From contig OX467091.1 of the NCBI GenBank assembly GCA_950106755.1, positions 11,239,538 to 11,303,537 on the forward strand: a stretch of 64,000 nt of DNA, written 5' to 3'. The notes beneath the pieces are model-generated. The model made no database searches. It saw nothing but the letters and a program-made list of their open reading frames with translations, and was not told where the DNA came from. Source of the DNA: Climacium dendroides. Taxonomy: Eukaryota; Streptophyta; Bryopsida; Hypnales; Climaciaceae. Position numbers and translations under genes: made by a program. Positions 10,986-23,043 of this stretch are shown here, piece after piece; positions within the stretch are counted from its first letter, which is position 1, and each line of letters begins with the position of its first letter.

Positions 10986-12617
10986 ATGGAGGGCTCCAAT
11001 TCTTCTTGGATAGTAGAGCTTGGAGAGACAACACAACTTTCAGTAGGGGATTTTATCAAGAGTGTCTATACAAAGAAGATTGGACGGACCATCATATTGG
11101 GTTTGTTGGGTCCTCATCTTGTTGGCCCAGCAAACGATGATGGTTGGTTTGCTCTAGATTATGTGATGGCTCATCACATCTATGGTGACATTGGTGGAGA
11201 GCAAACTTGGTTGTCATCAGTGGATTTGGTCACAGAAATTGAAGTTGGTCCTTACTTATAGGGGTATCCAAAAGAAAGTAGGACTATGATTTTTACCAAA
11301 GATGATGAACATTTTTACACACTTTGTAGTCCATAGCTACTAATCTTAATTTACAAGGATACATTGTAGAGATTAGTAGCAAGCATGACAATGGAGGACA
11401 AATTGTTATTCCTAATCTTTGCCCATGAGGAACACAAGGAAAAGACAAGTATCCTTGTAGGAATAGATGACAATGGAGATTTGAGCATTTTGAGAGTTGA
11501 GGAGGTGAATGATTTGTTACAGCTTTTATTAGGTCTTCACCTAGTCACTTTGATCACATCAACTTGTTTTTCAGGGAAATGGCATGATCACATTGATCAT
11601 AGCTGCACAACCTTTACCGCCACAGGTACAGCTGAAAAATCATTGTCATTTCCAAAGTCTGTCTCTAGTTGTTGCAAGGGTGGATACTTTTGGGGAGGGA
11701 TTTGGTATGAATTGGGCCACTTGGGTATTCCAACAGTGAGAAAGGATGTTCAAAAAAGTGATACATTTAAGGCTTGGACAGAGTGTGTACAACAACGTGT
11801 TCAAGACTTAATGATCTTTAACCCTATACCTACAAGATCTATATTGCATGAAGATATTTTGAAGAAGCATGCATGGGAGGTGATTTGTATTCATCTTGAC
11901 AAAGTGGGCTTCTCATTTACATCAACTTGTCAGCAAGTTCCAAGTCACCCTGATCTAGATTTGGTTAGAGATGAAGATGTGGCTCTAAATCACTTTACAA
12001 GTGGTGGTAGTGCTATCTTTGCAAGCATTGCCATTCCTAGATTCTCTAAGGACCTAGATACATCTTGCTATCCATTGGATGTTATGATGGATTATTTTTC
12101 TCGATGCAATACTGGTTTATCAAATTCAGTAAGCTGCTCACAGGTCTATTGATTGGCATGCCTTTATACTAGGGGTTTGGGAACTAAGAAAGATAAAAAG
12201 AATTTGTATGATATCTTGATGTATCATTTTTTACATGATTCAAAGGTTGGACAGATTTTAAGTTTCCTTAGAATCCCTAGAGTCTGTTACATATTCAACT
12301 TCAAATAGTGGGAATGCAACATCCTTGGTATGGTTCCTTACATAGATGTAGTCCGCATAGTGTATCCCTTTGATGATCCTCCCAAACTGACCCCTCTTTG
12401 TCATTGATATATAAAGCCAGTTGTGTATTTGGCTTGGACTGCATTTACAGCCAATGTTGATGTATCTTGGTTCAAGGCAAACTTGGTACTATACGATGCT
12501 TGTAGTCAAGCAGAAACAACCAAAGGAGACACAAGTGAAGCTGGTTCAAGGGGAAAAACAAGTGAAGCTAGTTCAAGAATAGGTCGGGAGACTATTGCTT
12601 CGCAAATTGCCAACTGA
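10986..12617 (+). pseudogene. Pseudogene of a caspase-like (clan CD fold) protein
   Basis: One frame runs from 10986 (MEGSNSSWIVELGETTQL) to the stop at 12615-12617 with six internal stops: TAG at 11259, 11334 and 11367, TGA at 12150, TAG at 12306, TGA at 12405. The protein would be about 540 residues. LLFLIFAHEEH (about 11400) followed by VTLITSTCFSGKW (about 11550) has the spacing of the catalytic His strand and the Cys-x-Gly strand of caspase-like peptidases. The usual Gly after His is replaced by Glu. The C-terminus is hydrophilic (ETTKGDTSEAGS). Near 11345-11385 a second frame reads TNLNLQGYIVEI, so a frameshift pair may also be present. The preceding TTTGTAG may be an acceptor site, suggesting a lost upstream exon. 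The fold is inferred from two motifs only. Confidence 0.55.
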
Positions 12618-13252
12618 ATTCCACTTTATTGTAGTTACATATGGATAGATGAGGACAAGTCTTGGATGAGTGTAAATCTGGACCTGAATTTTTATTTATT
12701 TTTATTCGAAGTTTTCTTGGAAAATTTAGATTCTAATTATTTCATTCGACAATTTGAGTGAGCAGATTTTGTGCTGAGTGCAACTATTACCTTGTGCCCT
12801 ATTTCTTTATTCAAGCTCTATTGTCTTGCAGATTTGAGAAGTATGTTGAATATGCACTAGATGTGCTTGTGTATCAAAATAGTCAATGCTCTCTCAAGTA
12901 GTCCAAGTATCGAAGTAGTCCTAGATTCAACAAAATAGGACTAAGATAAGACATTAAAGTAATCATTTGAAGTTTGCTATTTACTCTTAGAGAAAGCATT
13001 GGAATTTTTTTATTTGGCACCCATAAAAAAATTTGAAATTTTGGATTTGAAAATTTGGATTCAGAGGCCTCAAATTAACTAAGGGGAGGTGAAAAACACA
13101 ACATGAGAGGTGAAGAACATAGGACACTAAGCAACCACAAAATAGAAATAATTTTTATATTTATCCTTGTTTGGGGGAAGACATACATAGGATACAAACT
13201 TTGAATGGTCACTTTAACATCTAATATGACTCATTGAAAATGTATCATGTAA
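12618..13252. other. Intergenic, nothing assigned
   Basis: AT-rich sequence downstream of the caspase-like pseudogene; no gene or repeat recognised. Confidence 0.4.
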
Positions 13253-13669
13253 GAGCAACTCCAATGCAACTGAGACCTAGCATGCTAATGGCACAATGAT
13301 GAGGCAATTAAAAAAACATGCCCCAATGCAACCGGAATTGGTATCTTTTTTATTTCTAGCCCCGCCGTTTTCTATTCTCGGCTAAGCAATTTAACAAAAT
13401 ATGAAGAGCTTGTAAGTTGGCTCACAATAGGAAAAGTCATAATTGTCATATCTTTTTAAGCTTTGTTATGTGTGCCAATAAATTGGAACTCTCCTTTTTT
13501 GCATGAAAGGTCTTTTTTTATAATGTTGAAAAATCCATTTGAAGTTTGGGTTGCCAACTTTGCATTGGATCAATTTTTTTTAAAAGTTTCTAGGACATAA
13601 TGAGTTATACCTCCCTCCACTTCAAAATCTTCATATTGTCCATGTTCCTATCTTGCATTGGAGATGTTC
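13253..13669. mobile_element. 417-bp Tourist-like (PIF/Harbinger) miniature element
   Basis: The left end GAGCAACTCCAATGCAA is nearly complementary to the right end TTGCATTGGAGATGTTC. TAA flanks both sides (13250-13252 and 13670-13672), the target duplication expected for PIF/Harbinger. The interior has no coding. Confidence 0.7.
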
Positions 13670-14594
13670 TAAATAAGTGCCAAAGAAACATGAAAGAATA
13701 AAAGATTTGACAACTTTGCAATAATAAGATGTTTAGAAGGAGTTGTCAAACTATTGAACATTTGCAATACTTATTATGCTATAGGTAGAACCTCTCCCTA
13801 GGATTGACAATCCTAACAAAGCTTTGTTGACCTATAGAGTACTGACTTGAGGTAGGAATACCATAAATGACACTCCCCCTCCTAATGGCACAATAGGGTG
13901 TTCTAAAACCAACAATAGCTAGCTTTGATGTTGATTTGAATAAGATTTGATTTGCTGAAATTTGATTGGCTCAAACTTTATCAGGAACAAGTTCCAAAGG
14001 TAACTGTTTTGGGTGAAGCTATGAGACAAGAATGGGGTCCAAATGAAGAATCCACATTTATATTCAATAAAATATTCATTTTTGAAGATTTCTTTTTTCT
14101 TTTTTTTTTGTCATTCTTCCTCATCCTTATTTATGCACACATTGAGCTGAATTTCCCAATGAATTTCTCATATCTTATAGGCTGAAATGCTTATTTTAAC
14201 CGTTTATGGTATTCCTAGCTTAGAGAGGTTCTACCTGCATCACATATATCTGAACTTGCGAAAGCATTGGAAGCGCATTGGAAATCACATCAATGCTCCT
14301 CATTTTTCCAAATATTTCAACCTCCAACGGGCTGTTGCATTGTCATCCGAAGGTCCAAAACTGGCAGGCCTCCCACTCAGCAGGTGAGAGTGTGACACGT
14401 GTTGCACAGAATGTGACCCAAGTGGATAGGATACACCCCACCCAGTTCCCATCATCTTCTTCCCCGCGCGACTTCATAAGGTAAATCTCGCAGACCGCTT
14501 GCTAGTTCTCATCAACTGCAATTCCGCACTTCCAAATTCCTTTCTTGCCAATTTGTAGCTCCTCATTTTTCCGCCTCATTTGTGTTTTGTGCTC
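13670..14594. promoter_or_regulatory. Upstream region of the cupin gene
   Basis: The first 600 bases are AT-rich with no assignment. From about 14400 the sequence becomes richer in GC and CT (CCCACCCAGTTCCCATCATC) and leads into the cupin start codon, so this is probably the proximal promoter and 5' UTR. I see no convincing TATA box. Confidence 0.4.
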
Positions 14595-15319
14595 ATGGTT
14601 GGAGCGAACATACCAGTTGGATTGGGGCTATTAGTCGCCGCCGTCGCTGTTCTCTTGGTCTCCTCTGCCGCGCTCCCCAATTTCCTCAAGATGTCGACCA
14701 GCGACAATAAGAAGCCCGAGGAGCAGCCGGAGGATTTCCAGTACTACCAGATCTACGCCTCGGAGAACGGGACCACGCACTTCACCAAGTGTCAGATGCA
14801 CGGCTTCGACTTGAAGTCGTACAGCTCCAAGCCGCAGTTCGTGAAGTCGGATTTCGGCGGAGAGCCTAACAAGATCGTGTTCACGGAGTTGGCGCCCGGT
14901 TTGGAGCAGGATCTTCATTGTTGCCCACAAGTGCAGTTCGTGGTCACGCTCTCGGGATCCTGGTAAGCGAGATTTGGTCAAATTCGTGCACAATTGGTTT
15001 CAGTAATGTTTCCTCCGTTAGCATTGAGTTTCATAACATTTTATATCACTGCTGGTGAATTTTCCTTTGTTAGCATTGAATTCAGTCCACGTGTGATTGA
15101 TATACCACTTTGACGATGCTTGCCAGGTATGTGAAGACGAGCGATGGGACGAAGCACGTGTTCAAGCCTGGTGATGTTTTGTTCCAGGACAACACGAAGG
15201 ACTCTCCCGCAGCGAATCAGCCTCAACATTACTCGGGCGTCGTGGGCGACAAACCGTGTCAGCAGATGATTGTGCAGGTGTCGCGCACGCCGGAAGTCAA
15301 TAACCCTAACCCTTTCTAA
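14595..15319 (+). CDS. Membrane-anchored single-domain cupin protein, two exons
   Basis: Exon 1 is 14595-14962 and exon 2 is 15127-15319. The intron is GTAAGC to GCCAG, and the junction rebuilds SGSWYVKTSDG in frame, giving 186 residues. Residues 5-27 (VGLGLLVAAVAVLLVSSAAL) form one hydrophobic segment, a signal anchor or signal peptide. The rest fits a small cupin barrel: CPQVQFVVTLSGSWYV is the first cupin motif region, followed by KPGDVLFQDNT and then KPCQQMIVQV. The first motif lacks the usual His-x-His pair, so metal binding is uncertain. The conserved-looking stretch HFTKCQMHGFDLKSYSSKP precedes the barrel. No frame defects; GC-rich codon use unlike the flanks. The substrate is unknown. 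The start at 14595 is the first ATG and directly precedes the hydrophobic segment. Confidence 0.8.
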
Positions 15320-16191
15320 ATTGGCCACCTAATCGCGGAGCTTGCGATGGATTCGGTTGCATGTAAACATGTATTATAGAAAGCCAGTTTGGTGATTGTT
15401 TTGAAGATTATTGCGGAATTGATTGGTAGATCACTGCGGGTGTACTGCACTATCAGTGTTGTAAAACCAGAAACCCTAATTTACACTTCTTTTCTGAATG
15501 TCTTGTTCACGCACTACACACCATGTCTGAAATTTTGTCTGGAATGCAAATCCTGGATTGATTATTGAAATCAGATATAAAATTACTGAATTTCCTGGCG
15601 AGGGGGGCTTGTTACTTCTCAAATGCGCTGTTCTGATTGACTAAGTTTCTCCTTCCGTCAGTGAGTCTCAGAGTAAAGTAGGCAAGCTGTTCAACATTGA
15701 ACTCTGCTAAGGTTGGATTGGGAGGATCAATAATGTATCCACGCATATTGTAGCACCTACATCTTTGATTTGCTCACAAGAGAGTTTCCTGATTATATAA
15801 ACTATGCTCAATGATATGATGATTAGTTCTTCACCATTGGAAGCATGGGAAGAGTCTCTATATGCAAAGCATGCAAATCATTCTCCAATAATAATCCATA
15901 CAAAGGAGTCTACAATCACGAAACATGCAAATGAGTTTCTAATGTCGCAAACAACATTGGAAGAATCATTGAACTATGTGGCGAAGCATATGTTTTATCC
16001 AACTATGAGAACCTCCAGCAATGGAAGTGGCTACTGTGAATCCCACTTTCATCTGCATTTAAATTATACGCAAACTTCTACGTCGATAATGATTTTGATC
16101 TGAGGACAGGATGAGTAAAGTTTCGTGAACATGTTGCCCTGGATTCTTCAGTGATTCTCACGCAGCAGACAAGGATTGTGCGCTTGCTTTC
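15320..16191. other. 3' flank of the cupin gene and unassigned DNA
   Basis: The first few hundred bases are likely 3' UTR. The open frame at 15804-16103 on the plus strand has no recognisable domain and ordinary intergenic composition, so I do not call it. Confidence 0.4.
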
Positions 16192-16434
16192 CTACAATGC
16201 AGGTACGTCGGCAGCAACAGCAGTTTCACTAGCGTCATCGTCGGTATCCCAGCTTTCCTCATCAGCAAAGCAACGTTGAGGTCGAGACTTCAAAGGCTTC
16301 ACGAAAAGCTCCGCCAGATTAGGGTTGGTGTACACATTGGAAGCGTACCTCTTCTCTCTTCCCTTGTACTTTCCATCTACATGTTTGCCGGGATGATCCC
16401 ACTTATGTTTCACCGCCTGCTTCTTGCGTTGCAT
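16192..16434 (-). CDS. Small basic-to-acidic protein or terminal exon, unidentified
   Basis: From an ATG at 16434 the frame gives 80 residues. A Lys/Arg-rich N-terminus (MQRKKQAVKHKWDHPGKHVD) is followed by NVYTNPNLAELFVKPLKSRP and an acidic end (EESWDTDDDASETAVAADV). Composition is GC-rich compared with the flanks. Just upstream on the same strand the sequence GTTGTGGTTTTTTACAG looks like an intron acceptor, so this may be a last exon rather than a complete gene. No signal peptide or membrane segment. I do not recognise the family; a small nuclear or organellar protein would fit the charge pattern. Confidence 0.45.
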   Translation of the reverse strand: MQRKKQAVKHKWDHPGKHVDGKYKGREKRYASNVYTNPNLAELFVKPLKSRPQRCFADEESWDTDDDASETAVAADVPAL

Positions 16435-16622
16435 TCTCCTGTAAAAAACCACAACACGCTGGAGGACAGGATCGAAGTGGGAAAATACCGCAAGATTAGA
16501 AACAAATATGGGAAGAAGAATATGAACTAGCTGTATTGTACTGTACTACGAAAAGAAGCAACAAGTCCAATGTTGCAAGGCTCTAAGATATAATTGATTG
16601 AGAGTTTGTTACAAGGTCGATC

Positions 16623-16754
16623 TTATAGGAAGTTGTATGACTGAGGTATGGTGTGGTTCACGGCATTCTGAAGCTTTGGCTTGCGCTCCAAGGAAGCCTC
16701 GATCCAGTTGTCAACGCGGTGAAGGCAAGCAATGGAGGAGCACAACAACGTTGA
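16623..16754 (-). CDS. Probable terminal exon, unidentified
   Basis: After a possible acceptor site (CTTGCCTAG) the minus strand reads an open stretch ending RVDNWIEASLERKPKLQNAV then NHTIPQSYNFL and TAA at 16625-16623. The composition and the regular amphipathic pattern look like real protein. No upstream exon was identified and the family is unknown. It may be a relic of a gene on the same strand as the 16.2-16.4 kb fragment. Confidence 0.3.
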   Translation of the reverse strand, partial: STLLCSSIACLHRVDNWIEASLERKPKLQNAVNHTIPQSYNFL

Positions 16755-16759
16755 CTAGG

Positions 16760-19700
16760 CAAGTGGATGGTTGCTCTGTACTGCAGTAATCAGTATTCTT
16801 TGGCTACTGATTATATGAACGAGGTAATGTCAATCACCCTCTAGGCAGAAGGCTCTGTTTGAGAAGCTCTGTTTCTGTAGCACTAGGTCACTCTTGGAGT
16901 AACGTATGTTCATACTTGGTGTTAGGGGTGATGTTTGCAATGTGAATCCGGTCCAAAAGTAGGTTTGAATTCATTTTTAAGATCTTTAGTATCAATACTC
17001 TTTAACACCAAGTGAGAATAGATCTTAACCCTTAATCCCTGAGTGCCCAGACTGTATTTGCCAAAATTCAGATCCTTCTCAATTCATTCCAATCAAACTA
17101 TCATGTAAAATGAGATTCACATAAATTGACTTGTACCGATTGATAGTAGAGATAGGGCTAGAGCTATAGGGAAAAGGACACGTCCTTTTACCGTACCGTT
17201 AAAAAGATTATAATGGTCAAACAAGGAGATCTTTGAGTTTTGAGAAGCCATATTTGAGGCACTGGGGCGCTCAAGGGTTAAAGGATGGACCTATGACCAT
17301 TGATTTCAAGCCACACTATCATGGCTCAGTTTGTTGCCATTTTGCAATTGAATATGTATGAAAAATTTTATATTTATTTTTCAAAAATGAAATTGCATAT
17401 CTTCTTTATTTCACAAAAAAATTAGATTTTTTGAAGAAAAAGTGAAGAAAAATCACATCAAATAGAAAATTATTTCAAAACCTCTAAAAATGTCACCATG
17501 TATATATATTACAATGAAGAACAGTGTAGTGTGAATTCAATTTCCATGTCATTCTTTAATTAGAATTCAATAGACATTGAAAATACATGCAAAGTTCAAA
17601 TTACAATATAACATTCAATATTAGGAATTATTTCAAAATTCAAATTGGAGTAGAAATTAGAGTAGATGACCTTCATTTTGTTAGTTGGGATCAAACTCAA
17701 GAAATTTCATTTTAGTGGAGAAATTTCAGATTTAGAGCATGGAGCAACAATTTTCTAAAATATACTAAAATAGCACATTTTAAGATCTATTTATTTACTA
17801 ACTTCTCATTTATGCAAAGACAAACACTAACAAATTGCAAATTCAATTGGATAATATTCATAACGCTACATGAAAGGGCAACAAGAAAAATACGGATGAA
17901 AAAATGCCATATTTCAAAAATCTTTCCAACATATTGGATTATCATCCAAATGCCATAAAATAGCACCTATGGTGTTTTCAAGGTTAAGAGAGAGAAATAT
18001 AGTAACTTCAAGTCTCTAACTACTCTAAGTACAGTAGACAAGCCTATTATCACCTTGATTAGCAATTTGAATATTTTGGGGTCAACTCCAAGAGGGGTAC
18101 ATGTTTTTTAGAGGTGCGCACTTGTTTTACAAATCAAATCCAAGTGGAATTATAATTTTTTGATTAAAATTGTAATTTTCCTGAAATTCTAAAGTAATTT
18201 TTCCTAAAATTTCAAAACCATCATAGAGTGGAGTCATGAACATCCTATAAAAAACCCATAACTACGCTCCCATTGTATTTCAATTGCATCTTAGAACTAT
18301 TAATGATTTAGTTTTTTATTCAATCTTGTACATACTTCTATTTAATAATTTTCTTAAGAATGAAAATCAAGTACTTTTTGGGTATTTTTATCTTAGACTC
18401 TCAACACAATTCTTGAACATAAAAAATTAGAAATTCAAAACCTATAGTGCAAAAATTTTAAGTTATGAAGGTTCCAAAGCCAAAAAATCTAATCAAACAA
18501 GGTGCAAAAAAACTTGTTTTCTTCACTTTAAATGCAAATATCTTGCAATTTATGTGGTCCAAGTGTCTAAAATTTCTTTCACACATTCATATACTAGTCT
18601 AGTGCAAGATCTTGTGGTTAGATATGAAAAAAAAAACAATTTTAAAACTTTTTTGCTCTTTGCAATAGAGATGGCAGTTTTGAGTGTTGTTGATGAAAAA
18701 AAAAGACTTGAGACTTTAGGGTTCACGATTTCCTCTTCTTTCTTTTCACACAAATGAACAGATTTTATTCACTGCAGAAAACGGTCCAACCGTCGAGCAA
18801 GAGAGCTTGTTGAGCACGGAAATGAAGTCTAAAGATTCTAAAAAGCATATTTCCCTTTCGTGTTTTATGTTTTTTTACTAAACTACGAGGTGTAAGGAAA
18901 AGCGAAGTTCACACTAGAAGCCCAAGAGAGCTGTTGTTCGAGGAGATAGAAAGTCTCTCCTGAGACCGACAGAGCCAAAAGCTTTTGAGTCCAATTTGGT
19001 CCAATCCTGGCAGACTCACAAGGTCTGCATTTGGCAGCGTCAATTTTTTTTTGGTTTTGCAACAGTTCCTCTTATCTTCACACAAGAAATGTCTTCATAT
19101 TTTTTGAAGTGAAAAGAAGTGCCCTCAATCCTTAAAGTGAGGACTTCAGGGCCAGTTACCTTCAGCAGCCAATGCTGTGGAATGGTACTTGGATGCAGAT
19201 AAGGGCTGCTGCAGCATGGGCACAACAGATTTTGCATCTAAAAGGTAGAGTGAATTCAGCAGTCAAAGGTTGTCATAACTTCATACTTTCAGGCATCTTT
19301 AAAACAAACAAACATGGCATTCAGAACTTCCTGTACATCTGTCGCACTATCAACAACTGTGGCACACTTGTCCCAACCCTGAATGAATCATGTTATAATC
19401 ATCTTTGACAAATGATAGGATACAAGTGCTGAAGGTCATGGCCTGTGAGATTGTCAACCCTGAAGAGCCTTTTAACATACTTGGAGCATGCCTGATTAGA
19501 AGCAGTCATTTTTTGCTTCACCCCTAAGGAGGTTTCATCAAGTGAGCAGCAACTGAAATGGCAGCTGCTCAGAGGGACGACTCTCTGGACCTTATGGATT
19601 GCTGGGAACGATTTTCTCTTGAAGAGACAGAGGTGGGGTTCAAAGAAGATGGAGAAGTTTGTTTGAAATGGCCTCACAGATCAAGTTATGGGTGTCCTGC

Positions 19701-20900
19701 CTGGCCAAAGTGATGTAGTACGATCCACAAGGACCCCATCATTGCGCTCCATTGTTTGTGCAATTTGATCTCAAATGGCATCAAATTAAACCTATCTGCT
19801 CTTAGGCCGAGATGAAGGTCAAGTAATATAAAATAATATAAAGAGCTGTCTGTCGTGAGATCCATCCCTGGCCTCACCTCCTAGTGTTGTTGTATGACTT
19901 TCTTTTTTGCCATTGAAATAAGTGCCAAAACCAAAACCCTATGGCATCTGGAGTGAAGCTATTTTGGCATCTCAACATGTAGTGAAAGTACAACAAATTA
20001 AAAAATGGTGAAACTGTCAGCTGCTTATGACATGAGCCTTGAGTTTGTGTTTCAATGGTTTTTAAGTTCCTTTGCCATGGCAACACCTCGAGAGCTAGCA
20101 TGCATATTTCTTCTCACCACTTTGTACTGGAACTCTTACCATCTGCGTGCACACTCCCTGGAATCATTTGCTGAGGCACAGGTACACCACTTCACGAGGA
20201 AGTAGCTTAAATATGTTCTGGTTTTGCTTGGATATCGATGATGTTTGGCACATACCTTTCTTGCTCTTCAATATCACGTTAACAGTTGCTGGAAAAGATA
20301 CTGTTGTTCTCCACAGAGCATCTTTGTTTTATGTGGTGGATATACATCAATTTGTTCGTGTGAGCAATTTTTCTCAGTTTTGTTTTGCCCTCAAATGTGT
20401 TAAAATGGAAAAAACTTTAGAGTCAAAACCTACCTGTCCTAAGTAGTGATCGCAGGCCTTGCAACTGCCACAGTTTGAGGAAAAGCATATCATTCAGTAT
20501 CCTAGTCTGCCTTGGGATATCACACAACAGACTGAAGTAAGAAGATTGACTTCCCCAATTTGAGTTAGAGAATGCATCATTAGGGCCGTTGCAGTGCACA
20601 ACTTCAACTGCCAGATTTATATCTTCTTTCTGTCCATTTTGAGTTTCATTGATTCTGAACATCAAATTCTTGTCATGAATGCTTGACCTCCCAAAGAGTT
20701 TCCAAGTCTTATTTGAGAGTCTCCTCTTACTGCAGAACAATTCTTGACACCCCTATTGCATACTACGCTTCAAATCTAGCTTGGATCCAGAATAGTTGCA
20801 TGCCAACTCTAAGTCTAGGTTGGTGGGAATTGATTGAGAGCTGCCGATTCTGATGTAGTGCACATTCAAACTGCGAGTCTTTCATTTTCATTGATGTAGT
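16760..20900. other. Long intergenic stretch, nothing firmly assigned
   Basis: 16.9-18.75 kb is strongly AT-rich with no sign of coding. 18.78-20.76 kb is more balanced in composition. It contains a 105-codon minus-strand open frame at 20423-20740 (with SYFSLLCDIPRQTRILND), but that has no recognisable domain, start context or splice sites. No RNA gene seen. Confidence 0.4.
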
Positions 20901-20904
20901 GTCA

Positions 20905-22507
20905 TGGACTGCAGTGGCCCAACCATGGAGGTGGAATTGAGAACCCGGCGAGAGGCCAGGCATGAGCACAAAATAAGCCCGCACACTCTTGCCAAGTTGA
21001 GGAAGAAATGGAGTACCACCACATCTGGGGATGTCACAGCCACTCCTGCGATTGCAAATAGTTCCCAACCTGGACGGGGGAAGTTTATGCAGTGAAACAA
21101 AAAGACGGGAAGCTGGTTTGGCGAAAGAACTTGACGAACTAGTGGTGGGAAGCAAATCAGCTATTCTGTCGAGTGGTGGAGAAGGAGTATTTGCTTGTGG
21201 GAATCTACGTTCCAGGCCTTCAGCTGGCACTCAACATCAACACTGGGGACTTGATTTGGTCCCAGCTTTTGGATTCCAACCCATATGCCTGCCTCACCAT
21301 GTCAGGCTCCGTCTACAAGAGGTAAATAGTAACGCACTTAGTTTCCCCTGGAACCTCTGTCCGTGGGACACTTCTTCAATGATGAAGAGTCACTCCCAAT
21401 TTACATGAGTTTAGTCAAGCTTTCACAATCATAACCACTTGCATAAGTAATTATAGGCAGACGTTTCTATTTTGGACAACATAATGGCTTTGTAGGGTGA
21501 CCTATTGTTGATAACAGTTGGATGCATTATTCATTGAAAAAGATTTTCTATTTGTTCCTTCTTCAATCAAATTTGGAGTGGAAACAAAGCTAGGAGTGCA
21601 ATTTGTTGTTGTCAAATCTGAAATTTCTCTATTACTTTACATGCAAAGAGATCACAAAATCATCTTCTATTCATTTAGTATTCTAGCACTCTAACTTTAG
21701 AATAATCTTTGAAATTCAATAAGATAATTAGGAGCATGGATTGTTTTTTCTTATAAAAAAAATTACGTTAGTACCCATAGAAAATGTTTCAAGACAAGCA
21801 GTTTAGGTAATCCTTTTAAATCATCATAGTATTTTGAGGCAAGACTAAATCATCTATAATCTAATTCTCATTTCATTTGTGGCAATGAATATTATATAGG
21901 AATGTCATCATAATCTAAGGGTGTTTTTAAGAGACCTTGTTATTCATTTCAACAAAGTATATTGAAAGTTGATATCAAAACAAGGGAGATTAAGTGGAAG
22001 ACAAACATGCTACTTGACAACAATGGCAAAGTGGAATTATATTTAGATGCCATATGGGGAAGTAGTCCATTAATAGATCTCAAAAGAAAAGCTATATACA
22101 TTGCTACTAAAAACCTCTACTCCTCTCCTCTTGACATCATTGCATCTGAACAAAGAAAAAACAATAAAACACATCGTAATATACTTGATCCATTCATCAA
22201 CCTAAATGATCATTTTGAGTCTATTCTTGCCTTAAATCTAGATAGAAGAATAATTGTATGGGCTCGTCATTTGGGAGGCTATAACACTTGGACATTGGCA
22301 TGCATTCCAAATGGGCCACCATCACCCAATTGTCCTTTTGTAGTAGGACTAAACTATGGTTTTGGTAAAGCTCCTATGATGCTTACTGTCAAAAAGTATA
22401 CAATAGGCTTAAGTATGGAAGATGATGGATGCGTTGATATTGTTGTTGTTAGACAAAAAAATGAATTTGTTTGGGCACTTGACTGTGACAATAGAACACC
22501 TGTGTAG
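20905..22507 (+). pseudogene. Quinoprotein (polyvinyl-alcohol dehydrogenase-like, PQQ repeat) pseudogene
   Basis: Exon 1 (about 20905-21321) reads, in shifting frames, QWPNHGGG, then HKISPHTLAKLRKKWSTTTS with GDVTATPAIAN, then EVYAVKQKDGKLVWRKNLTN followed by a TAG, then LLVGIYVPGLQLALNINTGD and YACLTMSGSVYKR before a GTAAAT donor. Exon 2 (about 21900-22507) follows an ATATAG acceptor and has one early TAA. It is then open for 181 codons: KVDIKTREIKWKTNMLLDNN, AIWGSSPLIDLKRKAIYIAT, VWARHLGGYNTWTLACIPNG, and ends WALDCDNRTPV at a TAG where a Trp is expected. The A-x-D/N-x-x-T-G-x-x-x-W blades are PQQ beta-propeller repeats. The first exon has at least two frameshifts and the C-terminal blades are missing, so the gene is dead although exon 2 is well kept. 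Confidence 0.8.
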
Positions 22508-23043
22508 GATGCAATAAGAAATCTTTACCTTCTCCTTTGCATATATTAGTGTTTCATTTTTAATCCCTAGATGACCACTTTGACAGACTACTTTATAAAA
22601 AATATAATCAAGTCTAAGTCATAAGCCATGAAGGGATTTTGAATGGAAGAAATTTCTAGAAATATTTAGTTAAAGCATATTTGTTTTCATGAACAAGGAT
22701 AGAAGTAAGCATACCCTTTGTAAAAATGTTGTGGATGATGAACATCACATTTTGAATTAAGCATTGAGTTTTCAAATTTGTAGTAATGTCAAATTTTGCA
22801 TTATTTTGAACATCAAGGTAACTGGACCTAGAAGCCCTACAAGAAGGTCAATGTAGAGAGTAGCAGTTAATGATGAGAGAATCTTCACAAGTGAAGGCAG
22901 TTTTTTCAAGGTAAATTTTTAGCATGGTCCAATCTAATGTAGTCACAATCAACAAGGGTTGGGTGGCTGTTAATGCGTCTTCCAATGAGATTTATGGTCC
23001 ATAGCATTTCTAGATGGATCTACTTCCATTGAACCTCTCACTA
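22508..23043. other. Intergenic, nothing assigned
   Basis: Downstream of the quinoprotein pseudogene. I looked for the missing C-terminal propeller blades here and did not find them. Confidence 0.4.

Noticed and set aside
15804..16103. 99-codon plus-strand open frame after the cupin gene
   Set aside because: Intergenic composition and no recognisable motif.
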